Source: Candidatus Omnitrophota bacterium
Lineage (GTDB): Bacteria > Ratteibacteria > UBA8468 > B48-G9 > JAFGKM01
DNA: 15,290 nt
NCBI GenBank assembly: GCA_023818745.1
Contig: JAMWBY010000026.1
Span: forward strand, 1 to 15,290
Direction of reading: 5' to 3'
Both the position numbers and the translations under genes were made by a program. Below are positions 6,770-13,492 of this stretch, one piece after another; positions within the stretch are counted from its first letter, which is position 1; each line of letters starts with the position of its first letter. A model generated the notes under the pieces. It made no database searches. It was given only the letters and a program-made list of their open reading frames with translations, and was not told where the DNA came from.

Positions 6770-7690
6770 TTATGGTGTGAATTTCTCACCTTTTTTTAAT
6801 GTTTCAATCGCTCTTCTGGCTATATTTTCAAAAGAAGTTCCTATTAACTTTTCCCATTGTTTTATAGCAAGATCAATCTGTCCATTTTTTTCATAAGCAT
6901 GAGCAAGAACATCATCTACATAGTCAGGATGTGGAAATTTAACTGCTTTTTCAAGATATCTTACAGCATTTGAATAATCTCTTCCTTTGTGATAATAGGT
7001 CCATCCAAGTTCAAAATAAAGGTCATATCTCTCTCTGTTGTAAGTAATACCTTTTTTCAAAAAAGAAACACCATTATTATACCAGAAAAGCATTTCAGCA
7101 GGAATGTTTATGAAATCGTAAAGCAATTGAAATAAATCTTTTTCCTCTTTAAGTTTTTCAAGTTTCATTAAACAATCATTTATCAAAATATTATATTCTG
7201 CTTTTTTTCTTTCTGATTTTTCATAATTTTTTGATAGTCCTTCAATAAGTTCCTCTATTTTTTTCTTTATGTCTGATGCAATATTTTTTTTAAAAGGGTC
7301 TTGAATATTTTCCATCATCTTTTCTATTTTCGGAAGTAATTGTTCTTTCCGACTTCTAACATTAGAAAAAATATTATAAGACATATGCCATCCACCAACA
7401 GCCCAAACGACTATATATGTTGGTTGTAACCATGCAATTGCCTCAAATAAAGGTAACATTTTATAATGTTGTCCTGAATGCCAATAATTTTCAATATTTA
7501 GCCATAATAAATCTGCTGCTAATCCTTTGAACCCACTTAATACTAAACTACCAGCAATCTGTCCTGGTAAAAGTAATAGATTGCTTTCAAGATTTTCTAC
7601 TTTTTTTGTATAATCAATACTTACCTGTAAAAAACCAACAGGAATAAACAGTATTAAAGCAATGAAAATTTTAATCCAGTTTTTTTTCAT
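6770..7690 (-). CDS. Membrane-anchored TPR protein linked to an ABC transporter
   Basis: This 306-residue protein has one N-terminal hydrophobic segment (about residues 8-24) with lysines before it, so the bulk is probably outside the cytoplasmic membrane. A conserved block GFKGLAADLLWLNIENYW (53-70) and an aromatic helical pair to about 107 (WLQPTYIVVWAVGGWHMSYN) follow. Two further TPR-like units lie at about 221-253 and 257-284. Between them, about residues 112-190, lies a highly charged Lys/Glu-rich helical stretch that looks like an insertion. I recall similar TPR proteins encoded beside ABC-2 exporters in several poorly studied phyla, but the function is unknown to me. It overlaps the permease by four bases (ATGA), has a GAGAGG ribosome site, and abuts gmk. 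By inference it is an accessory subunit of the transporter. Confidence 0.8.
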   Translation of the reverse strand: MKKNWIKIFIALILFIPVGFLQVSIDYTKKVENLESNLLLLPGQIAGSLVLSGFKGLAADLLWLNIENYWHSGQHYKMLPLFEAIAWLQPTYIVVWAVGGWHMSYNIFSNVRSRKEQLLPKIEKMMENIQDPFKKNIASDIKKKIEELIEGLSKNYEKSERKKAEYNILINDCLMKLEKLKEEKDLFQLLYDFINIPAEMLFWYNNGVSFLKKGITYNRERYDLYFELGWTYYHKGRDYSNAVRYLEKAVKFPHPDYVDDVLAHAYEKNGQIDLAIKQWEKLIGTSFENIARRAIETLKKGEKFTP

Positions 7691-8451
7691 ACCTCTCTCT
7701 TTTGTATAAAATAAGAACCTATTAATATTACAATTACAAGATAAAGTAACCAGTAAATCCCTATTTTAAAAATATAATTTCTACTTACTTCAATTCCGAC
7801 TACTACTTTATCTCTTATATTAAAATTTTCATAATTTGGAACCACACTATAAAGAATTTTCCCAAGTCCTTTTAAAATGAGATTTTCTGTTCTATCAATT
7901 AACTGATTTCCATAGGAGGTTAAATGACCTACTATATAAAGGAAAAAAGAAAAAATTATATTAAATGCGTCTGAAGCAAAAGTTGCAACTGTCAAAGTTA
8001 TTGCTCCTATTAAAATAAGTTCTATAAAAATTAAAAATAGTGCCTTAGAAACCTGTATATCGGGTGGGCTTTTTTTGAAAATTAAAAGTCCAATGAAGAA
8101 TAAACACATAAGAATAAAATTAAGTGTTAAAATCAAAACTACACCAATAAACTTTCCAATAAAAAAATTCTGCCTTGTTATTGGCTTTGAAAATAATGTG
8201 TAAATAGTTCTTTTTTCAATTTCATTTGATATAGCATAAAGAGACATAAAAATTGCTATTAAAGCACCAAAAAACTCAATACCTGAAAAACTTACGTCTT
8301 TTATCATTTTTAATTCTTCTTCTGCAGTTAAAAATGAAAATGCCTTTGAAGCACCAATTACAATAAGGGCAATCACAAGTAAAATATAAAGTGTTTTTCT
8401 TCTCAATGATTCCTTAAAAGTATTAAGTCCAATAATCCATGCTTTCTTCAT
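7687..8451 (-). CDS. ABC-2 type transporter permease
   Basis: This is a 254-residue integral membrane protein with about six hydrophobic segments (roughly 21-40, 58-76, 100-124, 137-155, 160-180 and 228-248). The cytoplasmic loop EIEKRTIYTLFSKPITRQNF (77-96) is the hallmark of ABC-2 permeases of the kind encoded next to a single ATPase. Its ATG overlaps the ATPase stop by one base (TAATG), and AAAGGAG stands upstream. It overlaps the TPR gene by four bases. The polarity is expected to be export or membrane remodelling, because no binding-protein gene is present. The substrate cannot be told from the sequence. Confidence 0.9.
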   Translation of the reverse strand: MKKAWIIGLNTFKESLRRKTLYILLVIALIVIGASKAFSFLTAEEELKMIKDVSFSGIEFFGALIAIFMSLYAISNEIEKRTIYTLFSKPITRQNFFIGKFIGVVLILTLNFILMCLFFIGLLIFKKSPPDIQVSKALFLIFIELILIGAITLTVATFASDAFNIIFSFFLYIVGHLTSYGNQLIDRTENLILKGLGKILYSVVPNYENFNIRDKVVVGIEVSRNYIFKIGIYWLLYLVIVILIGSYFIQKREV

Positions 8452-9203
8452 TATCTATCTCCTTTTTTATCAAAATCATTAATTGTCTTAACAAACAAAT
8501 CTTCAAGACCTTGTGCATTATATTTTTCTATCAGTTCTCTTAGTGTTCCTGTTGCAAGTAAATAACCTCTATGAAATATTGCAATTCTATCACAAACTCT
8601 TTCAACTTCTGAAAGAAAATGACTTGAAAGAAGAATTGTCTTTCCTTGGTTTTTCAATTGAAGAAGTAAATCCCTTGTTTCAATACATCCAATTGGGTCA
8701 AGTCCTGTTGTTGGCTCATCAAGTATTAAAATTTTTGGGTCATTTATTAAACTTGCTGCAACTCCTATTCTTTCAAGCATACCTTTAGAGTAATGCTTTA
8801 GAGCAAGTTTTTTGGCTTCATGAAGTTTTACAAGATAAAGTAATTTTTCTATTCTTTCATTTAAAATTTTTTCTTGTATATCATATAATTTACCATAAAA
8901 TTTTAATAATTCCGGTCCTGTAAGATAATCGTAGTAATAAGGATTTTCCGGTAAAAATCCAACATTTTTCTTCATTTCAATATCAAACTGGTTTTTACCA
9001 AGAATATTTATTTCTCCAGATGTTGGATATAAAATACCCAGCATAAGTTTTAAACATGTTGTTTTTCCTGAGCCATTAGGACCGAGTATTCCATATATTT
9101 CTCCTTCCTCTACACTAAAAGAAACATTCTCAAGACCAACTATTTTTTTATTTCTGCCAATATAATAATATTTTGTGAGTTCTTTTATTTCTATTATGCT
9201 CAT
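8451..9203 (-). CDS. ABC transporter ATP-binding protein (ABC-2 exporter type)
   Basis: This 250-residue nucleotide-binding subunit powers the permease encoded just downstream. It has all the expected elements: Walker A GPNGSGKT (41-48), the Q-loop region as LPENP (84-88, Glu in place of Gln, common in this subfamily), the signature YSKGM (138-142) in place of LSGGQ, Walker B LILDEP (159-164), the D-loop GLDP (167-170) and the H-loop His195 in SSHFLSE. It is the first gene of a four-gene unit (ATPase, permease, TPR, gmk). A GGGAGG ribosome site (9208-9213) and an upstream promoter support the start. Confidence 0.95.
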   Translation of the reverse strand: MSIIEIKELTKYYYIGRNKKIVGLENVSFSVEEGEIYGILGPNGSGKTTCLKLMLGILYPTSGEINILGKNQFDIEMKKNVGFLPENPYYYDYLTGPELLKFYGKLYDIQEKILNERIEKLLYLVKLHEAKKLALKHYSKGMLERIGVAASLINDPKILILDEPTTGLDPIGCIETRDLLLQLKNQGKTILLSSHFLSEVERVCDRIAIFHRGYLLATGTLRELIEKYNAQGLEDLFVKTINDFDKKGDR

Positions 9204-9249
9204 TTTTCCTCCCTATACTCAATAGATTTATTACAAATAAACAAGTATC

Positions 9250-9277
9250 ATTTTATCACAATTTAGAAATTTTACAA
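9250..9277 (-). promoter_or_regulatory. Extended -10 promoter of the ABC transporter-gmk operon
   Basis: On the minus strand, TGTGATAAAAT (9260 to 9250) fits the extended form TRTGn plus TAAAAT. A partial -35, TTGTAA (9277-9272), lies 16 bases upstream and overlaps the ispA stop codon. The hexamer is 46 bases before the ATPase ATG. This suggests the transporter genes can be transcribed independently of the ispA operon. Confidence 0.5.
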
Positions 9278-10063
9278 AAAATCTTTATATATTTTATCAA
9301 GTATAAAAATGAATGTGGTGCTTTTATTTCCAAAACTAGAAATATTTTCCTTCATTTTACTATAAAGAGTATTCAACTTTTTCTTTAATTTTTGAACATT
9401 TCCCTCTTTATCCTCTATATCATCTCTTATTTGAAAAGCAAGTCCAAAATTTTTTGCTATTTCCAATATCTTGTCTTTTTCTTCTTCTTTAACTTTTTTA
9501 AAATAAAAAGGCACTTTAAAACAGATTTCAAAAAGTTTCCCTGTTTTCATATAATCAATGTTTCTTTTTTCTTTTTCACTTATTTTTTTATTTTTGTTTA
9601 TTAAATCAAGTGCCTGCCCACCTGCCATTCCTTTGACACCAATTGCATCTGCTACATCTTTAATAAGTAAAATTTTTCCTGTTTCTGCTATAAATTTAAA
9701 ACCATATGTTAAAAGAGCATCTCCTGCAAGTATGGCTATTCCTTCTCCAAATTTCTTATGGCAAGTTGGCAACCCTCTCCTAAAATCATCATTATCCATA
9801 GAAGGTAAATCATCATGTATAAGAGAAAAATTATGAATAAGTTCAATGCCCACTGCAGCTGGCAATACCTTTTTTTCATCAATATTAAAAATCTCACTTA
9901 TACAGAAAATTAAAATTGGACGTAATCTTTTCCCACCAGAAAAGATACTATATCTAATTGCTTCACTTAAAATTTTAGGTTCCTGTCTAGTAGGGGATAA
10001 ATTTTGAATAATATAATTTTCAACCAGATTTTTCCATTTTTTTATTTTTTCTTCTATTTTCAT
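9272..10063 (-). CDS. ispA: Short-chain polyprenyl (farnesyl/geranylgeranyl-type) diphosphate synthase, shortened
   Basis: It condenses isopentenyl diphosphate with allylic diphosphates to make C15-C20 prenyl diphosphates for lipid carriers and quinones. Visible motifs are GGKRLRP (43-49), the first Asp-rich motif DDLPSMD (84-90), AGDALLT (113-119), GMAGGQALDL (145-154), KTGKLFE (173-179) and the second Asp-rich motif FQIRDDIED (210-218). The length is 263 residues against about 290-300 usual. The loss lies just after the second Asp-rich motif, where the stretch ending in KxTYPxLLG is absent. Chain length cannot be set with confidence, so the symbol is by family. The ATG overlaps the alr stop (ATGA) without a ribosome site. 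It is the last gene of the transferase-pyrF-alr-ispA operon. Confidence 0.88.
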   Translation of the reverse strand: MKIEEKIKKWKNLVENYIIQNLSPTRQEPKILSEAIRYSIFSGGKRLRPILIFCISEIFNIDEKKVLPAAVGIELIHNFSLIHDDLPSMDNDDFRRGLPTCHKKFGEGIAILAGDALLTYGFKFIAETGKILLIKDVADAIGVKGMAGGQALDLINKNKKISEKEKRNIDYMKTGKLFEICFKVPFYFKKVKEEEKDKILEIAKNFGLAFQIRDDIEDKEGNVQKLKKKLNTLYSKMKENISSFGNKSTTFIFILDKIYKDFL

Positions 10064-11163
10064 TTTATATATATTTTTTCTACTCTTTCACTACCAAAAC
10101 CACATAGTATTTCCTGAGGGACAGTCTTACATATTTCAGCCATTTTCTCTATTTCTAAATTTTCACCAAAAATTTTAATTACATCACCCAATTTTACATC
10201 TTTATTAGTTATATCCAAAAGTGTCTGGTCCATACATATATTACCTATGATTTTAACTTTTTCATTTTTCCATTGCAAATAAAATTTATTGGAAAGAAGT
10301 CTTCTTAAACCATCTCCATACCCAACACCAACTGTTGCCACTTTTGTCTTTCTTTTTGTTGTAAAAGATAGCCCATAACTTAAAGGTGTTCCTTTTTTAA
10401 CTTCTTTTATATAAAAAACTCTTGTAAATCCTTTTAATGCACAACTGAACTTAATTTTTTTTGCCAAATATCTTGCTGGATAAACTCCAAGTAATAAAAG
10501 TCCAATTCTAACCATATCAAAGTTTTTATCATAACTTTCAGGCAAATTTAAAACCGCACCAGAATTTGCAATATGTTTTAATGGAATTTTTATATTTTTG
10601 TTTTCTAATTTTTCAATTATACTTTTAAAAATATTAAGTTGATATTTTGCATACTCCTTATTTTTCCATTCAGCAGTTGCAAAATGTGAAAAGATACCTT
10701 CAATTTTTATGAATTTATATCTTAAAAGTTTCTCAAAAAAAGAGAAAAATTCATTCTCTCTTAAACCAATCCTTCCCATTCCTGTATCTATCTTTATATG
10801 AACTATTGCATTTTTTTGATATTTATTTGAATATTTGCAAATTTCACTTAAAACCTCTTTATTGCATAATGTTATTCTAATTTCATTAACAATACATTCT
10901 TTAACCTGTGATGGTAAAATACTTCCCATTATTAAAATCGGCTTTTTAACATTAAAACTCTTTAATTCAATACCCTCATCAAGACAAGCAACTCCATAAA
11001 AGTCAACTAAATCATCTATCTCTTTAACTACTTCTTTTAGACCCATTCCATAGAAATCACATTTTACACTTGCAAGAATTTTTTTACCTGTAATTCTTTT
11101 TAATTTTTTTATATTATTTTTTATTTTGGATATATTCACTTCTATCCACGTTCTATCTCTCAT
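10060..11163 (-). CDS. alr: Alanine racemase
   Basis: This PLP enzyme interconverts L- and D-alanine for peptidoglycan. It has 367 residues, the normal length. The PLP lysine is Lys34 in ASVKCDFYGMG (31-41; usual AVVKANAYGHG, so Cys-Asp-Phe and Met are variants). Other family elements are DTGMGRIGL (126-134), IFSHFATAE (157-165), HIANSGAVL (197-205), SYGLSF (262-267) and GYGDGLRR (281-288), which holds the second catalytic base Tyr282. CMDQTLLD (310-317) completes the C-terminal barrel. The start overlaps the pyrF end by 11 bases and has AAAGGAG seven bases upstream (11171-11177). Its neighbours, the lipid-linked sugar transferase and ispA, make an envelope theme. Confidence 0.95.
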   Translation of the reverse strand: MRDRTWIEVNISKIKNNIKKLKRITGKKILASVKCDFYGMGLKEVVKEIDDLVDFYGVACLDEGIELKSFNVKKPILIMGSILPSQVKECIVNEIRITLCNKEVLSEICKYSNKYQKNAIVHIKIDTGMGRIGLRENEFFSFFEKLLRYKFIKIEGIFSHFATAEWKNKEYAKYQLNIFKSIIEKLENKNIKIPLKHIANSGAVLNLPESYDKNFDMVRIGLLLLGVYPARYLAKKIKFSCALKGFTRVFYIKEVKKGTPLSYGLSFTTKRKTKVATVGVGYGDGLRRLLSNKFYLQWKNEKVKIIGNICMDQTLLDITNKDVKLGDVIKIFGENLEIEKMAEICKTVPQEILCGFGSERVEKIYIK

Positions 11164-11845
11164 CCTTTATCTCCTTTAAAATTTTCTCTACAACTTTAAT
11201 CGGATTTTTACTTTCATAAATTGGCCTTCCCACAACTATAAAATCAGCACCATCTTTTATTGCTTGTTCTGGAGTTATTATTCTTTTTTGATCATCCTTA
11301 CTTTTCTCCATCCTTACCCCAGGAACAATCATAAGAAATGGTGGTTTAAATGCTTTTCTCAAATCTTTAAGTTCTTGTCCCGAACATACAACTCCATCAG
11401 TTCCCCATTCATAAGCATATCTAACAAGTTTTTTAACAATCTCTTTTATTTCCATGTTTATTCCGAGAAATTTAAGATCTTTTTCAGCCAAAGAAGTTAA
11501 AATTGTAACTCCTATTATTTTTATATTACTCTTCAATTCTTTTTTTATCTCTACTATTTCCTTAATTGTTTTTTCACCTGCCATTAAATGTACTGTAAAC
11601 ATATCTACCTCATGTTCAGATATAATTTTAACGGCATTTTTAACTGTATTTGGTATATCAAAAAATTTTAAGTCAAAAAAGATCTTCTTTTTTTCCTTTT
11701 TCAACCATTTAATTATTTCATTTCCAAATAAAAGATACGGAATAATGCCTATCTTATAAAAATCAACTTTTTCTCCAATCTTCTCTACGAGTTTATATAT
11801 CTTTTTTTTATCGCTCAAATCAAGTGCAATTATTAATTTTTTCAT
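11153..11845 (-). CDS. pyrF: Orotidine 5'-phosphate decarboxylase
   Basis: It converts OMP to UMP, the last step of de novo UMP synthesis. I start it at 11843-11845, giving 230 residues beginning MKKLIIALD. A GGGGAGGG ribosome site (11847-11854) precedes this ATG directly, and the family begins here. A longer open frame back to 11905 would add 20 unrelated residues. Motifs are ALDLS (7-11), the catalytic DLKFFDIPNTV (58-68; Asp58, Lys60, Asp63, with Phe62 where His is usual), VHLMAG (85-90), GVTILTS (112-118), PGVRME (175-180) and VVGRPIY (204-210), whose Arg binds phosphate. The start overlaps the end of the transferase frame by 26 bases, and the gene overlaps alr by 11 bases. Confidence 0.95.
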   Translation of the reverse strand: MKKLIIALDLSDKKKIYKLVEKIGEKVDFYKIGIIPYLLFGNEIIKWLKKEKKKIFFDLKFFDIPNTVKNAVKIISEHEVDMFTVHLMAGEKTIKEIVEIKKELKSNIKIIGVTILTSLAEKDLKFLGINMEIKEIVKKLVRYAYEWGTDGVVCSGQELKDLRKAFKPPFLMIVPGVRMEKSKDDQKRIITPEQAIKDGADFIVVGRPIYESKNPIKVVEKILKEIKDER

Positions 11846-12057
11846 TCCCTCCCCTTCCAAAAAATTCAAGAATTCCAACGAGCGCAATAATAAGAATAAC
11901 CTCAATTAAAATTTCAGTTCCTCCATAAATATTTAAATTTTTCAAAATTAAAGCATTTATTCCTGTTGTTAAAGTTAAAAGATAAATGAATAAAACTGCC
12001 TGTTTTTGAGTCATTCCAAGATTAACAAGACGATGAGAAAGATGATTTTTGTCTGCT
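11820..12057 (-). pseudogene. Displaced C-terminal part of the MraY/WecA-family transferase (after a frameshift)
   Basis: This stretch continues the transferase in another frame. Read from the poly-A tract upstream (about 12085) it gives RYPIFKADKNHLSHRLVNLG and then MTQKQAVLFIYLLTLTTG, the conserved end of WecA/TagO-type enzymes, with the HxxH pair and two further membrane helices. The open frame ends at 11820 and overlaps the pyrF start by 26 bases. An internal ATG at 12012-12014 would give only 64 residues and has no good ribosome site, so I do not regard it as a separate gene. Removing one A from the nine-A run joins it to the N-terminal part to make a protein of 363 residues, the normal family length. 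Confidence 0.7.
11847..11854 (-). promoter_or_regulatory. Ribosome binding site that fixes the pyrF start
   Basis: GGGGAGGG on the minus strand sits one base upstream of the ATG at 11843-11845. It favours the 230-residue form of PyrF over the longer open frame. Confidence 0.6.
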
Positions 12058-12912
12058 TTAAAAATTGGATATCTTCTTTTTTTTTCTTATCCAGATAACA
12101 GAAATTGTATCAAAAAATGGAACTGAAAATACAATAATAGGAATAAAGATTGGAAGAAAATTTTTACTTTCTTCATATCTATAATAAGTCAAAAGGATAG
12201 AAATAACACCAAGAAAATATCCAATGAAACTACTACCGCATTCGCCCATAAAAATCTTTGCAGGTGGAAAATTATGAATAAGAAATCCAAGAATACTACC
12301 AAGAAAAACAGATAAAATAGTTGCTATAAACAATTGTCCCATTTCTAAGGCAAAAATAAATAAAATCATCCCGGTTATAAAAGCAACTCCAGATGACAAT
12401 CCATCCATATTATCAAGAAGATTAAAACAGTTCATCATCAAAACAATCCAGAAAACAGTTATTAAATATGAAATTAAAAAATTTGAAATAAAAAAAGTTA
12501 TTCTTATTCCTGAAAGAAAAATTATAGTAGCAGTTATTATCTGAAAAATAAGCTTTTGAAATGGTTTAAGTTCATAGGAATCGTCGAGCAACCCAAAAAA
12601 TATTGTTAAAATTCCTCCAAAAATTATAATCATTAATTTAGGTAAAACAGAATAAATTCCATCTATATAATCTTTTGTAAATTCAGGAATAAAACCAAAA
12701 TTAATAGAAATTATTCCAAAAGCAATAACAAGAAAAAAAGAACAAAAAATTCCAAGACCACCAAGAAGAGGTGTTGGTTTAGTATGTATTTTTCTATCAG
12801 AGGGAAGAGCAATAATTCCTATCTTTTTGGCAAGTTTTCCAAATAAATAAGTTAAAATTAAAGAAAACAAAAACGATAAAACAAATAATACCAAATATAA
12901 ATATTCCCACAT
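12058..12912 (-). CDS. MraY/WecA-family phospho-sugar transferase to a lipid carrier, N-terminal part of a frameshifted gene
   Basis: The family transfers a phospho-N-acetylhexosamine from a UDP-sugar to undecaprenyl phosphate at the cytoplasmic membrane. The frame has 284 residues and at least seven hydrophobic segments. Motifs are LPSDRKIHTKPTPLLGGLG (36-54), GLLDDSYELKP (107-117; Asp110-Asp111), NLLDNMDGLSSG (164-175), FMGECGSSFIG (221-231, Glu224 in place of the usual Asp) and PFFDTISVIW (265-274). The N-terminal PSDRKIH and the 3' HLSH fit the WecA/TagO branch rather than MraY proper. The frame ends early (KKKKISNF) just after a nine-A run, while the missing C-terminus lies directly downstream in another frame. 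A TTGACT/TAGAAT promoter and an AAGGG ribosome site precede the ATG. It heads the pyrF-alr-ispA operon. Confidence 0.88.
   Translation of the reverse strand: MWEYLYLVLFVLSFLFSLILTYLFGKLAKKIGIIALPSDRKIHTKPTPLLGGLGIFCSFFLVIAFGIISINFGFIPEFTKDYIDGIYSVLPKLMIIIFGGILTIFFGLLDDSYELKPFQKLIFQIITATIIFLSGIRITFFISNFLISYLITVFWIVLMMNCFNLLDNMDGLSSGVAFITGMILFIFALEMGQLFIATILSVFLGSILGFLIHNFPPAKIFMGECGSSFIGYFLGVISILLTYYRYEESKNFLPIFIPIIVFSVPFFDTISVIWIRKKKKISNF
12077..12085 (-). other. Nine-A homopolymer at the frameshift point
   Basis: On the minus strand, ATAAG is followed by nine A and GAAGATATCC. With nine A the frame reads IRKKKKISNF and stops. With eight A it would read IRKKRRYPIFKAD and continue to 11820. 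This could be a sequencing error, a phase-variable or mutant tract, or a site of transcriptional slippage. Confidence 0.75.
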
Positions 12913-12928
12913 TTTATAACCCTTCTTT

Positions 12929-12957
12929 ATTCTATTTTATTTTTTTTTTGAAGTCAA
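12929..12957 (-). promoter_or_regulatory. Promoter of the transferase-pyrF-alr-ispA operon
   Basis: On the minus strand, TTGACT (12957-12952) and TAGAAT (12934-12929) are separated by 17 bases, a near-consensus housekeeping promoter. The spacer holds a long A tract. The -10 ends 16 bases before the ATG, and AAGGG (12924-12920) serves as ribosome site. Confidence 0.6.
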
Positions 12958-12972
12958 TAACAAAAACCACAT

Positions 12973-13001
12973 TTTACAAAAGCGAGAAGGTATGATAAAA
13001 T
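12973..13001 (+). promoter_or_regulatory. Promoter of the purE-purC-sua5 operon
   Basis: TTTACA (12973-12978) and TAAAAT (12996-13001) are 17 bases apart, and the -10 is extended by TATGA (TATGATAAAAT at 12991-13001). The ATG follows 20 bases later with an AAAGGA ribosome site. The leader is too short for a purine riboswitch. The promoter is divergent from that of the transferase operon in a 109-base gap. Confidence 0.6.
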
Positions 13002-13021
13002 AAATAAAAAAAGGATAAAAA

Positions 13022-13492
13022 ATGAAAACGATTATAATTATGGGTTCAAAAAGTGATTTAGAATGGTCAAAAAAAATACAAGAAAAATTAGAAAACTTTG
13101 GGATTGAAGTTGTTTTAAGAATATCGTCTGCCCATAAAACACCATTAAAAGTCCTTGAAATTATTAAACAATATGAAAATGAAGATGTTGTTTTTATAAC
13201 TGTTGCTGGTAGAAGTAATGCACTGAGTGGATTTGTTGATGCTAATACTTCAAAACCAGTTATTGCATGTCCTCCCTATAATGAAAAGTTTTCCGGATTT
13301 GATATTTTTTCAAGTTTAAGGATGCCAGGTGGAGTTGCTCCTCTTGTTATCCTTGAACCAGAACAGGCGGCAATTGCAGCAGTTAAAATACTTTCTTTAA
13401 AATATCCTGAACTTGAAGAAAAAATTAAAAACTATCAAAAAAAAATAAAGGATGAGATTGAAAATCAGGATAATGAAATAAAAAATGGGTAG
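13022..13492 (+). CDS. purE: Class II PurE, AIR carboxylase (CO2-using)
   Basis: PurE makes carboxyaminoimidazole ribonucleotide (CAIR) in purine synthesis. The 156 residues have MGSKSDLEWS (7-16), SSAHKTP (35-41), VAGRSNALSG (61-70), KPVIACPP (78-85) and FSSLRMPGGV (96-105). The AGRSN and ACPP/SSLR(L/M)P motifs replace the AGGAAHLPG and GVPV motifs of class I PurE. They match the class II enzymes of animals (the carboxylase half of PAICS) and Treponema, which carboxylate AIR directly with CO2 and need no PurK. The Lys/Glu-rich tail (about 131-156) is expected to be helical. The stop overlaps the purC start by eight bases. The class assignment rests on remembered family sequences, but the motif match is strong. 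Confidence 0.93.
   Translation: MKTIIIMGSKSDLEWSKKIQEKLENFGIEVVLRISSAHKTPLKVLEIIKQYENEDVVFITVAGRSNALSGFVDANTSKPVIACPPYNEKFSGFDIFSSLRMPGGVAPLVILEPEQAAIAAVKILSLKYPELEEKIKNYQKKIKDEIENQDNEIKNG

Noticed and set aside
11846..11905. N-terminal extension of PyrF by 20 residues
   Set aside because: The ATG at 11843-11845 has a strong ribosome site immediately before it and matches the family N-terminus. The extension is only the transferase C-terminal region in another frame.
11820..12014. 64-residue membrane protein as a separate gene
   Set aside because: Its sequence is the conserved C-terminus of the MraY/WecA family, and the missing link is readable upstream of its ATG in the same frame back to the poly-A tract.
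12913..13021. Purine riboswitch upstream of purE
   Set aside because: The leader after the predicted -10 is only about 20 bases, far too short for a riboswitch aptamer and expression platform.
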